Below are positions 1 through 8,668 of a stretch of DNA of 64,000 bases, piece after piece. Position 1 is the first letter of the stretch. The number at the start of each line of letters is the position of its first letter. Position numbers and translations under genes: made by a program. Under the pieces are notes generated by a model that was not told where the DNA came from, made no database searches, and saw only the letters and a program-made list of their open reading frames with translations. The DNA is from DASQPJ01 sp036268355 (GTDB lineage Bacteria > Actinomycetota > Actinomycetes > Sporichthyales > Sporichthyaceae). The stretch covers positions 154,967 to 218,966 of the forward strand of contig DATAUG010000036.1 in NCBI GenBank assembly GCA_036268355.1, read 5' to 3'.

Positions 1-378
1 GATCTGCAGGCTGTTGCGAGCGAAGACGGTCGCAGAGCCGGCGAGCAGGTCGAAGCGTTGCGCCGCCGCCACGGGCTCGGCCGCGGCGGCCGCCGGCACG
101 TCGCCCGGGGCGCCCTCACGCAGCGCGACCACCTGCGCCGGCGAGTGCCCGAAGCTCAGTTCGACGTCTGTCCCGGGGTCTACGGCACCGAACGCCCTGC
201 GCAAGGACTCGAACGCCCGCTGCAACGACTCGGCGGCCAGCACCGTGACCGTCCCGCCGAGCGTCGGCGTGGCCGAGGCGCTTGCCGCGGTGGGCGTCGC
301 GGTCGGCGGAATCGCGGAGCGCAGTTGGGGCCCGCAACCGACCAGCAGGAGCGTGACCAGACCGACGATCATCCGCAC
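1..378 (-). CDS. modA: Molybdate-binding ABC transporter lipoprotein ModA, partial
   Basis: Substrate-binding lipoprotein of the molybdate/tungstate ABC importer, expected on the outer face of the membrane. Only the N-terminal 126 codons are here; the gene runs off the left edge. The GTG start lies six bases after a clear AAGGAGG box. A short hydrophobic leader ends in a lipobox LLVGC (Cys15), followed by an Ala/Thr/Pro/Ser linker and the mature domain opening VTVLAAESLQRAFESL, with FGHSPAQV and a later VFARNSL typical of ModA. The rest of the transporter (modB, modC) should lie beyond the edge. Family assignment rests on motif resemblance in a partial sequence. Confidence 0.8.
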   Translation of the reverse strand, partial: MRMIVGLVTLLLVGCGPQLRSAIPPTATPTAASASATPTLGGTVTVLAAESLQRAFESLRRAFGAVDPGTDVELSFGHSPAQVVALREGAPGDVPAAAAAEPVAAAQRFDLLAGSATVFARNSLQI

Positions 379-577
379 TGGTGGCCTCCTTGGCGGGAAA
401 CGCATCGTAGGTGCGAGCCGGTGGCAGCCGTCGAGGGAAAACGGCCGGCCGGCCGGCCCATCGGCCGGCGCATACTGTGCCGATCGTGACCAAGCGCGCT
501 TGCGGACCCGGGCTCCCAAGTCGGGACCGGTGGTCCGGTCGCGTGCTGCGCACGCTCCGACGGGTGCGGTCGGGATC

Positions 578-1504
578 GTGACGGCCTCGACGCCGGCCAC
601 CGTCGGCGACGGCCGGCGGGTGTCGGCCGCCGGCGACCTGATGGTGCTCGGGATCGCGAGCATGGCGGTGTCCACATCCGGTCCGATGATCACCGCGCTG
701 TCCGCGCCGGCCCTGGCGATTGCCTTGTGGCGCAACGTCTTCGGAGCTTCCGCCACGGCTGTCGTGGTGTTCGGCCGCGCCGGTGCCCGCGCCGAACTGG
801 CGAATCTGACGAGACGTCAGATCAGGGTCACGGTGCTGGCCGGGGTCCTGCTGGCCGCGCATTTCGCCTGCTGGACCCCGAGCTTGCACTACACAACGGT
901 GGCCTCGGCCACCGCGCTGGTCTGTACGCAGCCGGTGTGGACGGCGCTGGGTGCTCGGCTGGTCGGTCGGACGGTGTCCGGTCCGGCTTGGGCAGGAATC
1001 GGCCTGTCGTCGCTCGGGGTGGCCCTGCTCACCGGTGCGGACCTGTCGGTGTCCGGGCACGCGCTGACCGGAGACCTGCTCGCGTTGATCGCCGGGGTGC
1101 TGGCGGCCGCCTACACCACCGCCGGGGAGGTGGCCCGGCGTTCGGTCAGCACCGGGGTCTACACCTCGCTCTGCTACGGAACCTGCGCCGTGGTCCTGCT
1201 GGTCGCGGCGTTGATCGGCCGGGTCCGACTCACCGGTTACGACGGGCAGACCTGGCTGCGCCTGGTGGCGCTCACCGTGACCGCCCAACTGCTCGGCCAC
1301 ACCTTGTTCAACCGGGTCGTCGGTCGGGTAGGGGCCACCGTGGTGGCCACCGCGATCCTGCTGGAGGTTCCGGGAGCGGCCGGGATTGCCGCAGTGTTCC
1401 TGGGGCAGACCCCGCCGGGCACGGTGATCCCGGCTGTGGTGCTGCTGATTTTGGGTGTCCTGGTCGTGGTCCAGAGCACAGCCGAAACGCGCCTCGGCCG
1501 TTAG
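578..1504 (+). CDS. EamA/DMT-superfamily transporter
   Basis: Integral membrane protein of the drug/metabolite transporter superfamily, with about ten hydrophobic segments arranged as two EamA-type repeats over 308 residues. The opening VLGIASMAVSTSGPMI and the internal YTTVASATALVCTQPVW are typical of DMT exporters. Substrate is unknown. The GTG start at 578 was chosen because the frame upstream does not look like protein; an ATG at 641 is the main alternative. It is divergent from modA with about 200 bases between them and may share that promoter region. Confidence 0.75.
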   Translation: MTASTPATVGDGRRVSAAGDLMVLGIASMAVSTSGPMITALSAPALAIALWRNVFGASATAVVVFGRAGARAELANLTRRQIRVTVLAGVLLAAHFACWTPSLHYTTVASATALVCTQPVWTALGARLVGRTVSGPAWAGIGLSSLGVALLTGADLSVSGHALTGDLLALIAGVLAAAYTTAGEVARRSVSTGVYTSLCYGTCAVVLLVAALIGRVRLTGYDGQTWLRLVALTVTAQLLGHTLFNRVVGRVGATVVATAILLEVPGAAGIAAVFLGQTPPGTVIPAVVLLILGVLVVVQSTAETRLGR

Positions 1505-1558
1505 GCTACGCCGGTCTTGCCCGGCGAATCCGTGCCCGCGGAAGGTAGTTCATCACTT

Positions 1559-2517
1559 ATGAGCGGTCCAAAGCTGCGTGCGCGGCGGTCCTGCCTGGCC
1601 GTACCCGGCAGCAGCCCCAAGATGCTGGCCAAGGCCCAGGGCCTGCCCGCCGATCAGGTGTTCCTGGACCTCGAGGACGCCGTCGCGCCGCTGGCCAAGC
1701 CGGACGCCCGCAAGAACATTGTGGCAGCGCTCAACGAGGGCGACTGGGGCGGCAAGACCCGCGTGGTCCGCGTCAACGACCTGACCACGTCCTGGACGTA
1801 CCGCGACACCATCGAGGTGGTCGAGGGCGCCGGCGAGTTGCTGGACTGCATCATGCTGCCCAAGGTGCAGACCGCCGATCAGATCGTCTGGCTGGATCTG
1901 TTGCTGACCCAGATCGAGAAGACGATGGGCTTCGAGGTCGGCCGGATCGGGATCGAGGCGCAGATCGAGAACGCTCGCGGTCTGGTCAATGTCGACGCGA
2001 TCGCCGCGGCCTCGCCGCGGTTGGAGACGGTCATCTTCGGCCCGGCGGATTTCATGGCCAGCATCAACATGAAGTCGCTGGTGGTCGGGGAGCAGCCCCC
2101 CGGTTACGACGTCGGCGACGCCTACCACTACATCCTGATGCGGATCCTGATGGCGGCTCGCACCAATAATCTGCAGGCCATCGACGGGCCGTACTGCAGA
2201 TCAAGGACGTCGACGGCTACCGCCGCGTGGCCGGCCGCGCCGCGGCGCTGGGCTACGACGGCAAATGGGTCCTGCACCCCGGCCAGATCGACGCCGCCAA
2301 CGAGGTGTTCGCGCCGTCGCAGGCGGACTACGACCACGCCGAGCTCATCCTGGACGCCTACGACTACTACTGCTCGGCGCAAGGCGGCATGCGGGGCTCG
2401 GTCATGCTCGGCGACGAGATGATCGACGAGGCCTCCCGGAAGATGGCGCTGGTGGTGGCGAGCAAGGGCCGTGCCGCGGGCTTCTCCCGTACCTCGAAGT
2501 TCGAGCCCCCCGCCTGA
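1559..2517 (+). pseudogene. HpcH/HpaI (CitE-like) CoA-ester lyase, frameshifted
   Basis: Member of the HpcH/HpaI aldolase/citrate lyase beta family, which cleaves or condenses acyl-CoA esters such as malyl-CoA with Mg2+. The first part reads from ATG 1559 (GGAAGG box upstream) and shows FLDLEDAVAP, IMLPKV, GIEAQIENARGL and VIFGPADFMA. After the TAC codon ending at 2194 the frame shifts by one: the correct continuation LQIKDVDGYRRVAGRAAALG, then GKWVLHPGQ, is read in the next frame to the stop at 2517. One missing base, as if a C was lost before TGCAG, explains everything. Since both halves are otherwise intact, this is either a recent mutation or a sequencing error. The MaoC hydratase at 4134 is a typical partner in CoA-ester metabolism. 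Confidence 0.8.
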
Positions 2518-2536
2518 CGCTCGACCCCCAAGCAAA

Positions 2537-2594
2537 CCCCGTTGCGTCCGGCTAACCGTGACCTATAGGTGCCGGTTGGCCGGACGTAACGGGG
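2537..2594. repeat. Long hairpin repeat, copy 1
   Basis: Two 21-base arms (2537-2557 and 2574-2594) pair over their full length with two G-U wobbles; the 16-base loop contains the palindrome ACCTATAGGT. It sits between two convergent stops (CoA-ester lyase and the SGNH-like gene), so it could end both transcripts, but the same arms (core GTTGCGTCCGGCT) recur at 5779-5831 between divergent genes, so it is better described as a dispersed hairpin repeat. Confidence 0.8.
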
Positions 2595-2600
2595 GAGGGG

Positions 2601-3839
2601 TTAGCCGGCGGCTGCCAGGGCCGCGGCGTCAGCCACCGTCAAGACCTTCCGGCCGGCCTTGCGCAGTTCGTCGGCCATCGTCCGGTACGCGTCCTCCGAG
2701 GCGCCGGCGGAGTCGGTCAGCATGACCAAGGTGTAGTCGCCGGAGCCGATTGCCGAGGTCGTGCGATGCAGCCAGGCGGCACAGGCTGCGCTGGGACCGC
2801 CCTCCTGCGGGCAGTCCTGGGCCAGGAACGCGCCGATGCGCCAGTGCCGGGTGATCGCGAGCAGTTCCAGCGCGGGCAGCCACTGGGCGGCGTGTGCGCC
2901 GCCGACCAGCGCGACCGACACGTTCGAGGTCGTTTCACCGAAGATGCACGACGTGTTGTCGAACTGCGGGGCCACCGCCCAGCAGCGGGCCCCGCCGGGC
3001 AGCCCGGCGATATCGACCTGTGGCACAGCCGCGGCCGGATGGGGGATCGGCGCCGTGCGCACAGCCGAGACCAGTTCGGCGGCGGTGTCGGTCGGCCGGG
3101 GCAGCCCGCCCGGGGCCAGCACCAGGGCGGCCAGGCTCAGCGTGGCGGCGGTGGCGATCACGTATGAGCCGCCCGGCCGCAGCCGGCCTCGATTGCGCGC
3201 CCAAGCATGGAACTGACGCATCGTCAGCATCGCCGGGAGCAGGCTGGCCAGAGCCAGACCGGCGCGCAGCGCGCTCGGCAGGCCCCGATCGATCAGCGCG
3301 GGTGGTCCGACGATCAAGGCCAGCCAACCGAGCGCCGGGAACACCAGGCGGCCCAGGTATTGGGTCGGGCGCGCGGTGAACGCGGGGTCGAACCAAGCGG
3401 CGGGCGCGGCCCGGCTGCCGAAGTGCACCGCGAGAGCGCCGAGCAACGCTCCGGCAGCGCCCGCGATCGCAGGCAACGGGCACAGGCCGCAGGCCACGAT
3501 CGACGCCAGCCCCATCCAGGCGAACACGCCGGAGACCGGTGAGACCTTGGGACGGCGCGAAGCGTGCGTGCGACCGCCATGCCGCGCCGTGCGCTCGACC
3601 CGGTCGCACGACGGGCTGCGCCGCAGGAACGCCAGCGTCATCACGAACACCGTCGGCCCGGTCGCGGCCGCCGTGGGGTACGGCAGCACCTGGTGGGCCA
3701 GGATCAGCAGCAGCGCAAGGGCCCGCAGGGCGCGGACGGCGGACGGCGGACCATCGATCCGGACCGGCTCGCTCGAGGTCCGCTGGCCCGGGATCAGCGG
3801 GGCGTCGATCTCGGGCGCGGTCAGTTGGGTCGTGGACAC
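2601..3839 (-). CDS. Membrane protein with C-terminal SGNH-like domain, catalytic Ser lost
   Basis: 412-residue protein with an N-terminal half of about seven hydrophobic segments and a C-terminal extracellular-type domain. The C-terminal part resembles the SGNH domain fused to acyltransferase-3 (OatA-like) O-acetyltransferases: a CWAV...CIFGE stretch followed by VALVGGAHAAQWLPALE. In active homologues this reads VGDSHAAQW, where Asp and the nucleophilic Ser are essential; here they are Gly and Ala. The N-terminal half starts AVRALRALALLLILAHQ, weakly recalling the RxLRxxA start of acyltransferase-3, but is shorter than that family. The GTG start is at 3839. It is likely a non-catalytic or decayed relative; function unknown. 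Confidence 0.65.
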   Translation of the reverse strand: MSTTQLTAPEIDAPLIPGQRTSSEPVRIDGPPSAVRALRALALLLILAHQVLPYPTAAATGPTVFVMTLAFLRRSPSCDRVERTARHGGRTHASRRPKVSPVSGVFAWMGLASIVACGLCPLPAIAGAAGALLGALAVHFGSRAAPAAWFDPAFTARPTQYLGRLVFPALGWLALIVGPPALIDRGLPSALRAGLALASLLPAMLTMRQFHAWARNRGRLRPGGSYVIATAATLSLAALVLAPGGLPRPTDTAAELVSAVRTAPIPHPAAAVPQVDIAGLPGGARCWAVAPQFDNTSCIFGETTSNVSVALVGGAHAAQWLPALELLAITRHWRIGAFLAQDCPQEGGPSAACAAWLHRTTSAIGSGDYTLVMLTDSAGASEDAYRTMADELRKAGRKVLTVADAAALAAAG

Positions 3840-4133
3840 TCCTACCTCCGGGTCTCAATCTGTGCCAGTCGTCCTCGACGCGATGGTTCGGCGCAACCGA
3901 GCCGTGCCGCGGGCCGTTGTCGCGGCCCGGTCGAGAAGCCGACTCTCGCCAGTTGCCTGCCGGACCCAGCGTGTGCGGGCGCGCAATCAGTGCGCCACCG
4001 AAGTACGCCAAATGGGTAGAACCGGACATTCGGTACGTAGCGCGTGATGTGCCCCACCTGCGACCGGGCGCCACCTGTTCGGTCGGGCAGGATGGCTCGC
4101 GGTGGCGTTGCGTGGACGAGAGCGAGGGATCCG

Positions 4134-4643
4134 GTGCAGTTCGGTCGGCAGTACGAGGAGTTCGAGATCGGCGCGGTCTACAAGCACTGGCCGGGGAAGA
4201 CCGTCACCGAGTACGACGACCACCTCTTCTGTCTGCTGACGATGAACCACCATCCGCTGCACCTGGATCTGAACTACGCGGAGAACACCACCGACTTCAA
4301 GCGCAACGTGGTTGTCGGCAACTACATCTACTCGTTGCTGCTGGGCATGTCCGTCGAGGATGTCTCCGGGAAGGCGATCGCCAACCTGGAGATCTCCTCG
4401 CTGCGGCACGTCGCCCCGACCTTCCACGGCGACACCATCTACGGCGAGACCACCGTGCTGGGCAAGAACATGACCTCGAAACCGGACCGCGGGATCGTCG
4501 AGGTGGAGACCATCGGCTACAAGCAGGACGGCACGATCGTCTGCATCTTCCGCCGCAAGGTCATGGTGCCGACGCAGGAGTACCTGGACGCCCGCGGCGG
4601 CGACCAGCCCGGTCGGCCCACCCCGATCCCGCGGGAGAAGTGA
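4134..4643 (+). CDS. MaoC-family acyl-CoA dehydratase/hydratase
   Basis: Hot-dog fold (R)-specific hydratase of the MaoC family, 169 residues, acting on enoyl- or mesaconyl-type CoA esters. It shows FGRQYEEFEIGAVYKHWPGK, then TVTEYDDHLFCLLTMNHHPL with the catalytic Asp/His-type loop, NVVVGNYIYSLLLGM and VAPTFHGDTIYGETTVL. A GTG start at 4134 after a GAGGGA box is preferred; an ATG at 4092 would add 14 poorly conserved residues. It was probably once coupled functionally to the CoA-ester lyase at 1559, although the SGNH-like gene separates them on the opposite strand. Confidence 0.85.
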   Translation: MQFGRQYEEFEIGAVYKHWPGKTVTEYDDHLFCLLTMNHHPLHLDLNYAENTTDFKRNVVVGNYIYSLLLGMSVEDVSGKAIANLEISSLRHVAPTFHGDTIYGETTVLGKNMTSKPDRGIVEVETIGYKQDGTIVCIFRRKVMVPTQEYLDARGGDQPGRPTPIPREK

Positions 4644-4698
4644 CGCAAGGTTGACCTGACGTACGGTTGAGCCGGTGCACGGTTGAGCTGACGCTGCC

Positions 4699-5340
4699 TC
4701 AGATTGCTTTCCGGTAGGCGATCTGATGGACCGTCCGGCCGGCAACGAGTGCGCGCCGGCCGTATTTCGTCTCGGGGAGCGCAGGCGGCTCGATCAGCCG
4801 CACCGGCAGTGCCGACAAGTCGGCATGCAGTGCGGCGGCATAGTTGTCGTCGTCCACGACGATGTGCACCGCCCCGTCCGGGCTCAGCAGTTCCACGGAG
4901 CGAGCCAGCACCGTGGGCGAGAACAGTCGGCGCGCGGCGTGCCTGCGTTTGGGCCAGGGGTCCGGGTGCAGGGCCTGGATCAACCGGAGCGACCCCGGCT
5001 CCAGCAGCGGCAACAGCCCGGTTACGTCGCTCGGCAGCACCCGGACCGTGGTCAACCCGGCAGTGGCGATGCGATCCATGGCGCGCAGTTGGCCGGGCGC
5101 GTGGACCTCCGCCCCGAGGATGCGGCAAGCCGGCAGCTCGGCGGCCAACGCCAGCAACGACTCCCCGTAGCCGAAACCGATGTCGAGCACCTCGGGAGTC
5201 CAGGCGGCCGCGCCGGCGGCGTCCGCGAACGCCAGTGCAGCGGCGCGGTCGGCCAACCGCAGGCGCTGCGTCTCGGGCATCCGGCCCCGATTGCGCCAGC
5301 TGCGGGGCACGAATTCGGCGCTCGCTCCGGCGTCCGTCAC
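4699..5340 (-). CDS. trmB: tRNA (guanine-N7-)-methyltransferase
   Basis: SAM-dependent enzyme that methylates G46 of tRNA. The 213-residue protein has the SAM-binding LDIGFGYGES, the acidic end of the next strand in ILGAEVHAPG, the signature HPDPWPKRRH followed by ARRLFSP, and a C-terminal ETKYGRRAL. Its GTG start overlaps the TGA of the upstream NUDIX gene by four bases (GTGA), so the two genes are translationally coupled. Confidence 0.92.
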   Translation of the reverse strand: MTDAGASAEFVPRSWRNRGRMPETQRLRLADRAAALAFADAAGAAAWTPEVLDIGFGYGESLLALAAELPACRILGAEVHAPGQLRAMDRIATAGLTTVRVLPSDVTGLLPLLEPGSLRLIQALHPDPWPKRRHAARRLFSPTVLARSVELLSPDGAVHIVVDDDNYAAALHADLSALPVRLIEPPALPETKYGRRALVAGRTVHQIAYRKAI

Positions 5341-5738
5341 CGGGGGAGCATCCCCCACCCGGACAGGGTGTCGACGAGCCCCGGCGCGGCGTCCAACGTC
5401 AACAGCTCGGCCCGCCGGACCCACCTGGCCTCGGCGGCGTCGTCGCCGGCCCGCAGCCGTCCGCCGGTCACGGCGCAGGCGTAGTCGCGCACGTCGTAAC
5501 TGGCCCCGTCGATGCCGGGGAGCACGACCGTGCCGACCCGGATGCCGACCGTCACCGCCAAGCCGGTCTCCTCCGCGACCTCCCGGCACACGGCCTGCGC
5601 GTCGGACTCCCCGGCCTCGACCCGACCTCCCGGCAACGACCAACGACCGGCTCCCGGCGGGTTCGCCCGCCGGATCATCAACAGCCGGTGCTCCTCGTCG
5701 TGCACGATCGCACCCACGCACGGCACCAGCCTCACCAC
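5337..5738 (-). CDS. NUDIX hydrolase
   Basis: 133-residue single-domain NUDIX hydrolase. The full Nudix box is present: GGRVEAGES followed by REVAEETGL, fitting GX5EX7REUXEEXGU. The preceding MIRRANPPGAGRWSLPG is typical of MutT-like nucleotide pyrophosphatases; the exact substrate cannot be read. It is the first gene of a two-gene operon with trmB and overlaps it by four bases. Confidence 0.88.
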   Translation of the reverse strand: MVRLVPCVGAIVHDEEHRLLMIRRANPPGAGRWSLPGGRVEAGESDAQAVCREVAEETGLAVTVGIRVGTVVLPGIDGASYDVRDYACAVTGGRLRAGDDAAEARWVRRAELLTLDAAPGLVDTLSGWGMLPR

Positions 5739-5778
5739 CCCAGCCTAGGAAAGCCCGCGCCGATCGCCCACCCGCCCC

Positions 5779-5831
5779 CGTTGCGTCCGGCTGACCCGAC
5801 GCCAATAGCGACGGGTCAGCCGGACGCAACG
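5779..5831. repeat. Long hairpin repeat, copy 2
   Basis: Perfect 20-base inverted repeat (5779-5798 and 5812-5831) around a 13-base loop. Each arm carries CGTTGCGTCCGGCT, the same core as the hairpin at 2537-2594. It lies between the start of the NUDIX gene (minus) and the start of the DUF6758 gene (plus), so it cannot be a terminator for convergent genes. Confidence 0.8.
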
Positions 5832-5928
5832 ATCAGATTGAAGGGTTGACGGGTCGCGCTTCGGCGGAGGACTGTCGAGGGATGGCGCCGTCGATCCAGG
5901 TCCCGATGACCGGCCCGAGCGCGCTGCC

Positions 5929-6585
5929 ATGACAGGGGAGCACAGCTGTGCGCGATGCGGCGGGCCCGTCCGTCCCCCAGGGGTCTGGTCGAACGCCTGG
6001 CGCTGCGCCGCCGACGGCGACACCGTCCCGGTCGCTCCGGCCGGGCTGCCGTCCCCCGACCGGATCGCGAAGTATGTGCACGGAGCCCGGGTGCCGTTCT
6101 GGCTCCCGTGGCCGCTCCCGCCCGGCTGGCTGGGCAGCGGCCTGACCTGGGCCGGTGACGAGCGGCACGGCGCCCGCGCTGGACTGATCGCCTGCGCCGG
6201 ACCGAATCCGCTGGGCGGGTTCTCCGAATTGGTCGTGATCGCCGAGGAACCGGGGATCGGCTTGGGCTCGCACTGGGCGGGCATGCCCGGCCTGGATCCG
6301 GGGCCGCGGCTGGCCACGACCACCGGGCCGCACGCGAAGGTCGTGGTCGCCGGGCACCCGACCGCCTTGTGGTGTGTCGACGGCGATCCGGACCGGGCCG
6401 TCTACGTCGGTGAGGCCAACGGCATGTGGCTGTGGCTGATCATCTGGCCGGCCGGCGCCGGTGCCCTGGTGCACGACAACCTTTCCCTGGTGGATCTGCG
6501 CGAGGCACCGCGCGACCTGCAGATCCCGCTCGGCGCGCTGTCGTTGCGGTTGACCCCCGGGCCCCCGGCAGCGCCGGCCGGCTGA
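5929..6585 (+). CDS. DUF6758-like zinc-ribbon protein
   Basis: 218-residue actinobacterial protein of unknown function. The N-terminus has a zinc-ribbon-like CARCGGPV and a downstream WRCAADG; the centre is rich in Trp/Pro/Gly (VPFWLPWPLPPGWLGSG) and carries GFSELVVIAEEPGIGLG and GMWLWLIIWPA. I recognise the family from actinobacterial genomes, where it was sometimes mislabelled phosphotransacetylase. The ATG at 5929 has only a weak ribosome site. A triplicated GGCTGAG motif surrounds its stop codon. Confidence 0.7.
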   Translation: MTGEHSCARCGGPVRPPGVWSNAWRCAADGDTVPVAPAGLPSPDRIAKYVHGARVPFWLPWPLPPGWLGSGLTWAGDERHGARAGLIACAGPNPLGGFSELVVIAEEPGIGLGSHWAGMPGLDPGPRLATTTGPHAKVVVAGHPTALWCVDGDPDRAVYVGEANGMWLWLIIWPAGAGALVHDNLSLVDLREAPRDLQIPLGALSLRLTPGPPAAPAG

Positions 6586-6647
6586 GTGCGGACGGCTGAG
6601 TCTGGCCGGCTGAGCGCGCCAGGCCGTTTCGCCGGAATACTCGGCCC

Positions 6648-8498
6648 ATGCTCACCGACTGCCGGGCCAAGACCGGGCACGTGATCGTCTGCGGCTTGGA
6701 CGGCCTGGGGATGCGGACCGTCGAACAGCTGCACCTCTCCGGCGTCGCCGTGGTCGTCGTCGCCGAAGGCGCACAGACCCGTCGGCATCAGGCCCTGCAG
6801 CGGTGGGGGATACCGCGGATCGCGGGCAGCACCCGGGACCAGGCCACGCTGGCCGCGGCAGGCTTGGCCGGGGCCGTCGCGGTGGTCTGCGTCCAGGGTG
6901 ACGACCTGGTCACCTTGGAGAGCGCGCTGCTGATCCTGCGGTTGCGGCCCGACGTGCGGTTGATCGTCCAGATGTCCAACCCCGGCGTCGGCCGGGCGCT
7001 GTCGGATCTGACCGGTCCGGGTACAGTGCTCGACGTCGCGGCCCTGTCCGCGCCGTCGGTCGTCGAGGCCTGTCTGCGGCGCAAGGAACACACTCTCGAG
7101 ATCGAGGGGCGACGATTCGTCGCCACCGAGCTGACCGCGCCGAGGGCGGGCTCGCTTCGGGAGCTCTACGGAAACCTGGCCCCGATCGCGGTCGTCCCCG
7201 GTGGGTCGGTCGAGGCCTCCGGGCCCGGCGCAGGCGCCGATCTGGTGATCTGCCCGGGTCGCGACCACGTCGTGGCGGCCGGCGACCGGGTTGCGGTCAT
7301 CGGCACCGACGCGGAACTCACCGGACATCGGACGCGACGGGTGGCGGCCGCGGAGACCGCCGGGCAGGGCTCGTCCGTTCGGCGCGCACTCGGAGTGTTC
7401 AGCCGCGTGGCGCGAGAGTTCGCCCGCGAGGCGGGCTGGTCGACCGGGGTGACGCTGGGCCTGCTGGGCCTGCTGACGCTGGTCTCGGTGCTGGTGCTCC
7501 GGGCGGGGTACCGGAAACCCGACGGGCGACACATGAGCGTGGTCGACGCCGCCTACTTCACCGTCGAGACCGTCACCACGATCGGCTACGGCGACTTCTC
7601 CTTCGCTCAACAACCGCAATGGCTCCGCGTCTACGCGATCGGCCTGATGATCGCCGGGGTGACGTTGGCGGCAGTGTTGTTCGCGTTGCTCACCAATCTG
7701 TTGATCACCCGCCGGATCGCCGATGTTTTGGGTCGACGCAATGTCGGGCGCATGCGCGGGCACGTCGTGGTGGTGGGGTTGGGCTCGGTCGGGGTTCGGG
7801 TGGTGGAGGGCCTGGTCAGGTCCGGGACGACCGTGGTGGTCATCGACCGTGACGAGGACAACCGCTACCTGGCGCAGGCCCGCTCCATCGGTGTACCTGT
7901 CGTGACCGGTGACGCCACCCAAACCGCCACCTTGCGCACCGTCGGGCTGGCCCGGGCAGCCGCGGTCGCGGTGATGACCAGCAACGAGTTGGTGAACATC
8001 GAGACCGGCTTGGCCGTGCGCGCCGAGCTGGGGGACCGGTGCCGGGACGTCCCGGTCGTGCTCCGGGTCTTCGACGCGGCGTTGGCCGAGACCGTGGAGA
8101 CCACCCTGGGGTTCGGATACGTCCGGTCGGCGTCGGCGTTGGCGGCGCCGTGGTTCGTCGGAGCCGCGCTCGGTCTGGACGTGCTGGGGACCTTCTACGT
8201 GGAGCGGGTGCCGTTCCTGATGGCCCGGTTGTCGGTGGCGCCCAACGGTGGCCTGGACGGGCTGGCCATGCAGGAGCTGTCCGCCCGGACCCGGGTGGTC
8301 GCCATCAGCCGGGCCGACACGCCGGACACGTTGGAGCACCCCCCACGCAGCGAAACCCGCTTCCGCGCCGGCGACCGGGCTTACCTGGTCGGCCCGTACG
8401 ACGAACTGCTCCAGGTTCTGCGGCGCGACACGTTGTCTGCCAGCCAGATCCCGACCGCGATCGACAACACCCGGCGGGAATCCCCTCGGCCCTGGTGA
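6648..8498 (+). CDS. Potassium channel with two TrkA-N (RCK) domains
   Basis: 616-residue membrane protein. An N-terminal Rossmann RCK/TrkA-N domain (HVIVCGLDGLGMRT, residues 11-24) is followed by a two-TM ion-channel module with the K+ selectivity filter TTIGYGDF near residue 310, then a second TrkA-N domain (HVVVVGLGSVGVRVVEGL and VVTGDATQTATL) and a TrkA-C-like end. The pore between two nucleotide-binding domains suggests ligand-gated K+ flux. A homologue (transmembrane cation transporter) sits inside the adnAB-nudC block in M. tuberculosis; here it is about 17 kb away. Confidence 0.88.
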   Translation: MLTDCRAKTGHVIVCGLDGLGMRTVEQLHLSGVAVVVVAEGAQTRRHQALQRWGIPRIAGSTRDQATLAAAGLAGAVAVVCVQGDDLVTLESALLILRLRPDVRLIVQMSNPGVGRALSDLTGPGTVLDVAALSAPSVVEACLRRKEHTLEIEGRRFVATELTAPRAGSLRELYGNLAPIAVVPGGSVEASGPGAGADLVICPGRDHVVAAGDRVAVIGTDAELTGHRTRRVAAAETAGQGSSVRRALGVFSRVAREFAREAGWSTGVTLGLLGLLTLVSVLVLRAGYRKPDGRHMSVVDAAYFTVETVTTIGYGDFSFAQQPQWLRVYAIGLMIAGVTLAAVLFALLTNLLITRRIADVLGRRNVGRMRGHVVVVGLGSVGVRVVEGLVRSGTTVVVIDRDEDNRYLAQARSIGVPVVTGDATQTATLRTVGLARAAAVAVMTSNELVNIETGLAVRAELGDRCRDVPVVLRVFDAALAETVETTLGFGYVRSASALAAPWFVGAALGLDVLGTFYVERVPFLMARLSVAPNGGLDGLAMQELSARTRVVAISRADTPDTLEHPPRSETRFRAGDRAYLVGPYDELLQVLRRDTLSASQIPTAIDNTRRESPRPW

Positions 8499-8504
8499 AT
8501 GCGT

Positions 8505-8542
8505 GAGGCGTCGAGCTCGAACCAAACCTGCTTGCTCCCGCC
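8505..8542 (-). repeat. Duplicated 3' tail of the ATP-binding protein gene
   Basis: 38 bases nearly identical (four differences) to 8670-8707, the 3' end of the adjacent ATPase gene. On the minus strand they encode GGSKQVWFELDA, the same C-terminus, with no upstream remainder of a second gene. It looks like a fragment copied just downstream of the stop. Confidence 0.75.
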
Positions 8543-8668
8543 GCGCTGCTTGTCGTCGGCCGCCTCCGCCGGTCCGGGAAGCGTTCGATTCGGCTCAGCG
8601 TCGAGACGGTGACCGGCTCCGGCGGCCGACGTTGTTCGGCGGGCCGCGGCGGCTCGGGGCTTCCGAGT

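Noticed and set aside
5779..5831. Simple transcription terminator
   Set aside because: It lies between divergent gene starts and shares its arms with the hairpin at 2537, so a dispersed repeat is more likely.
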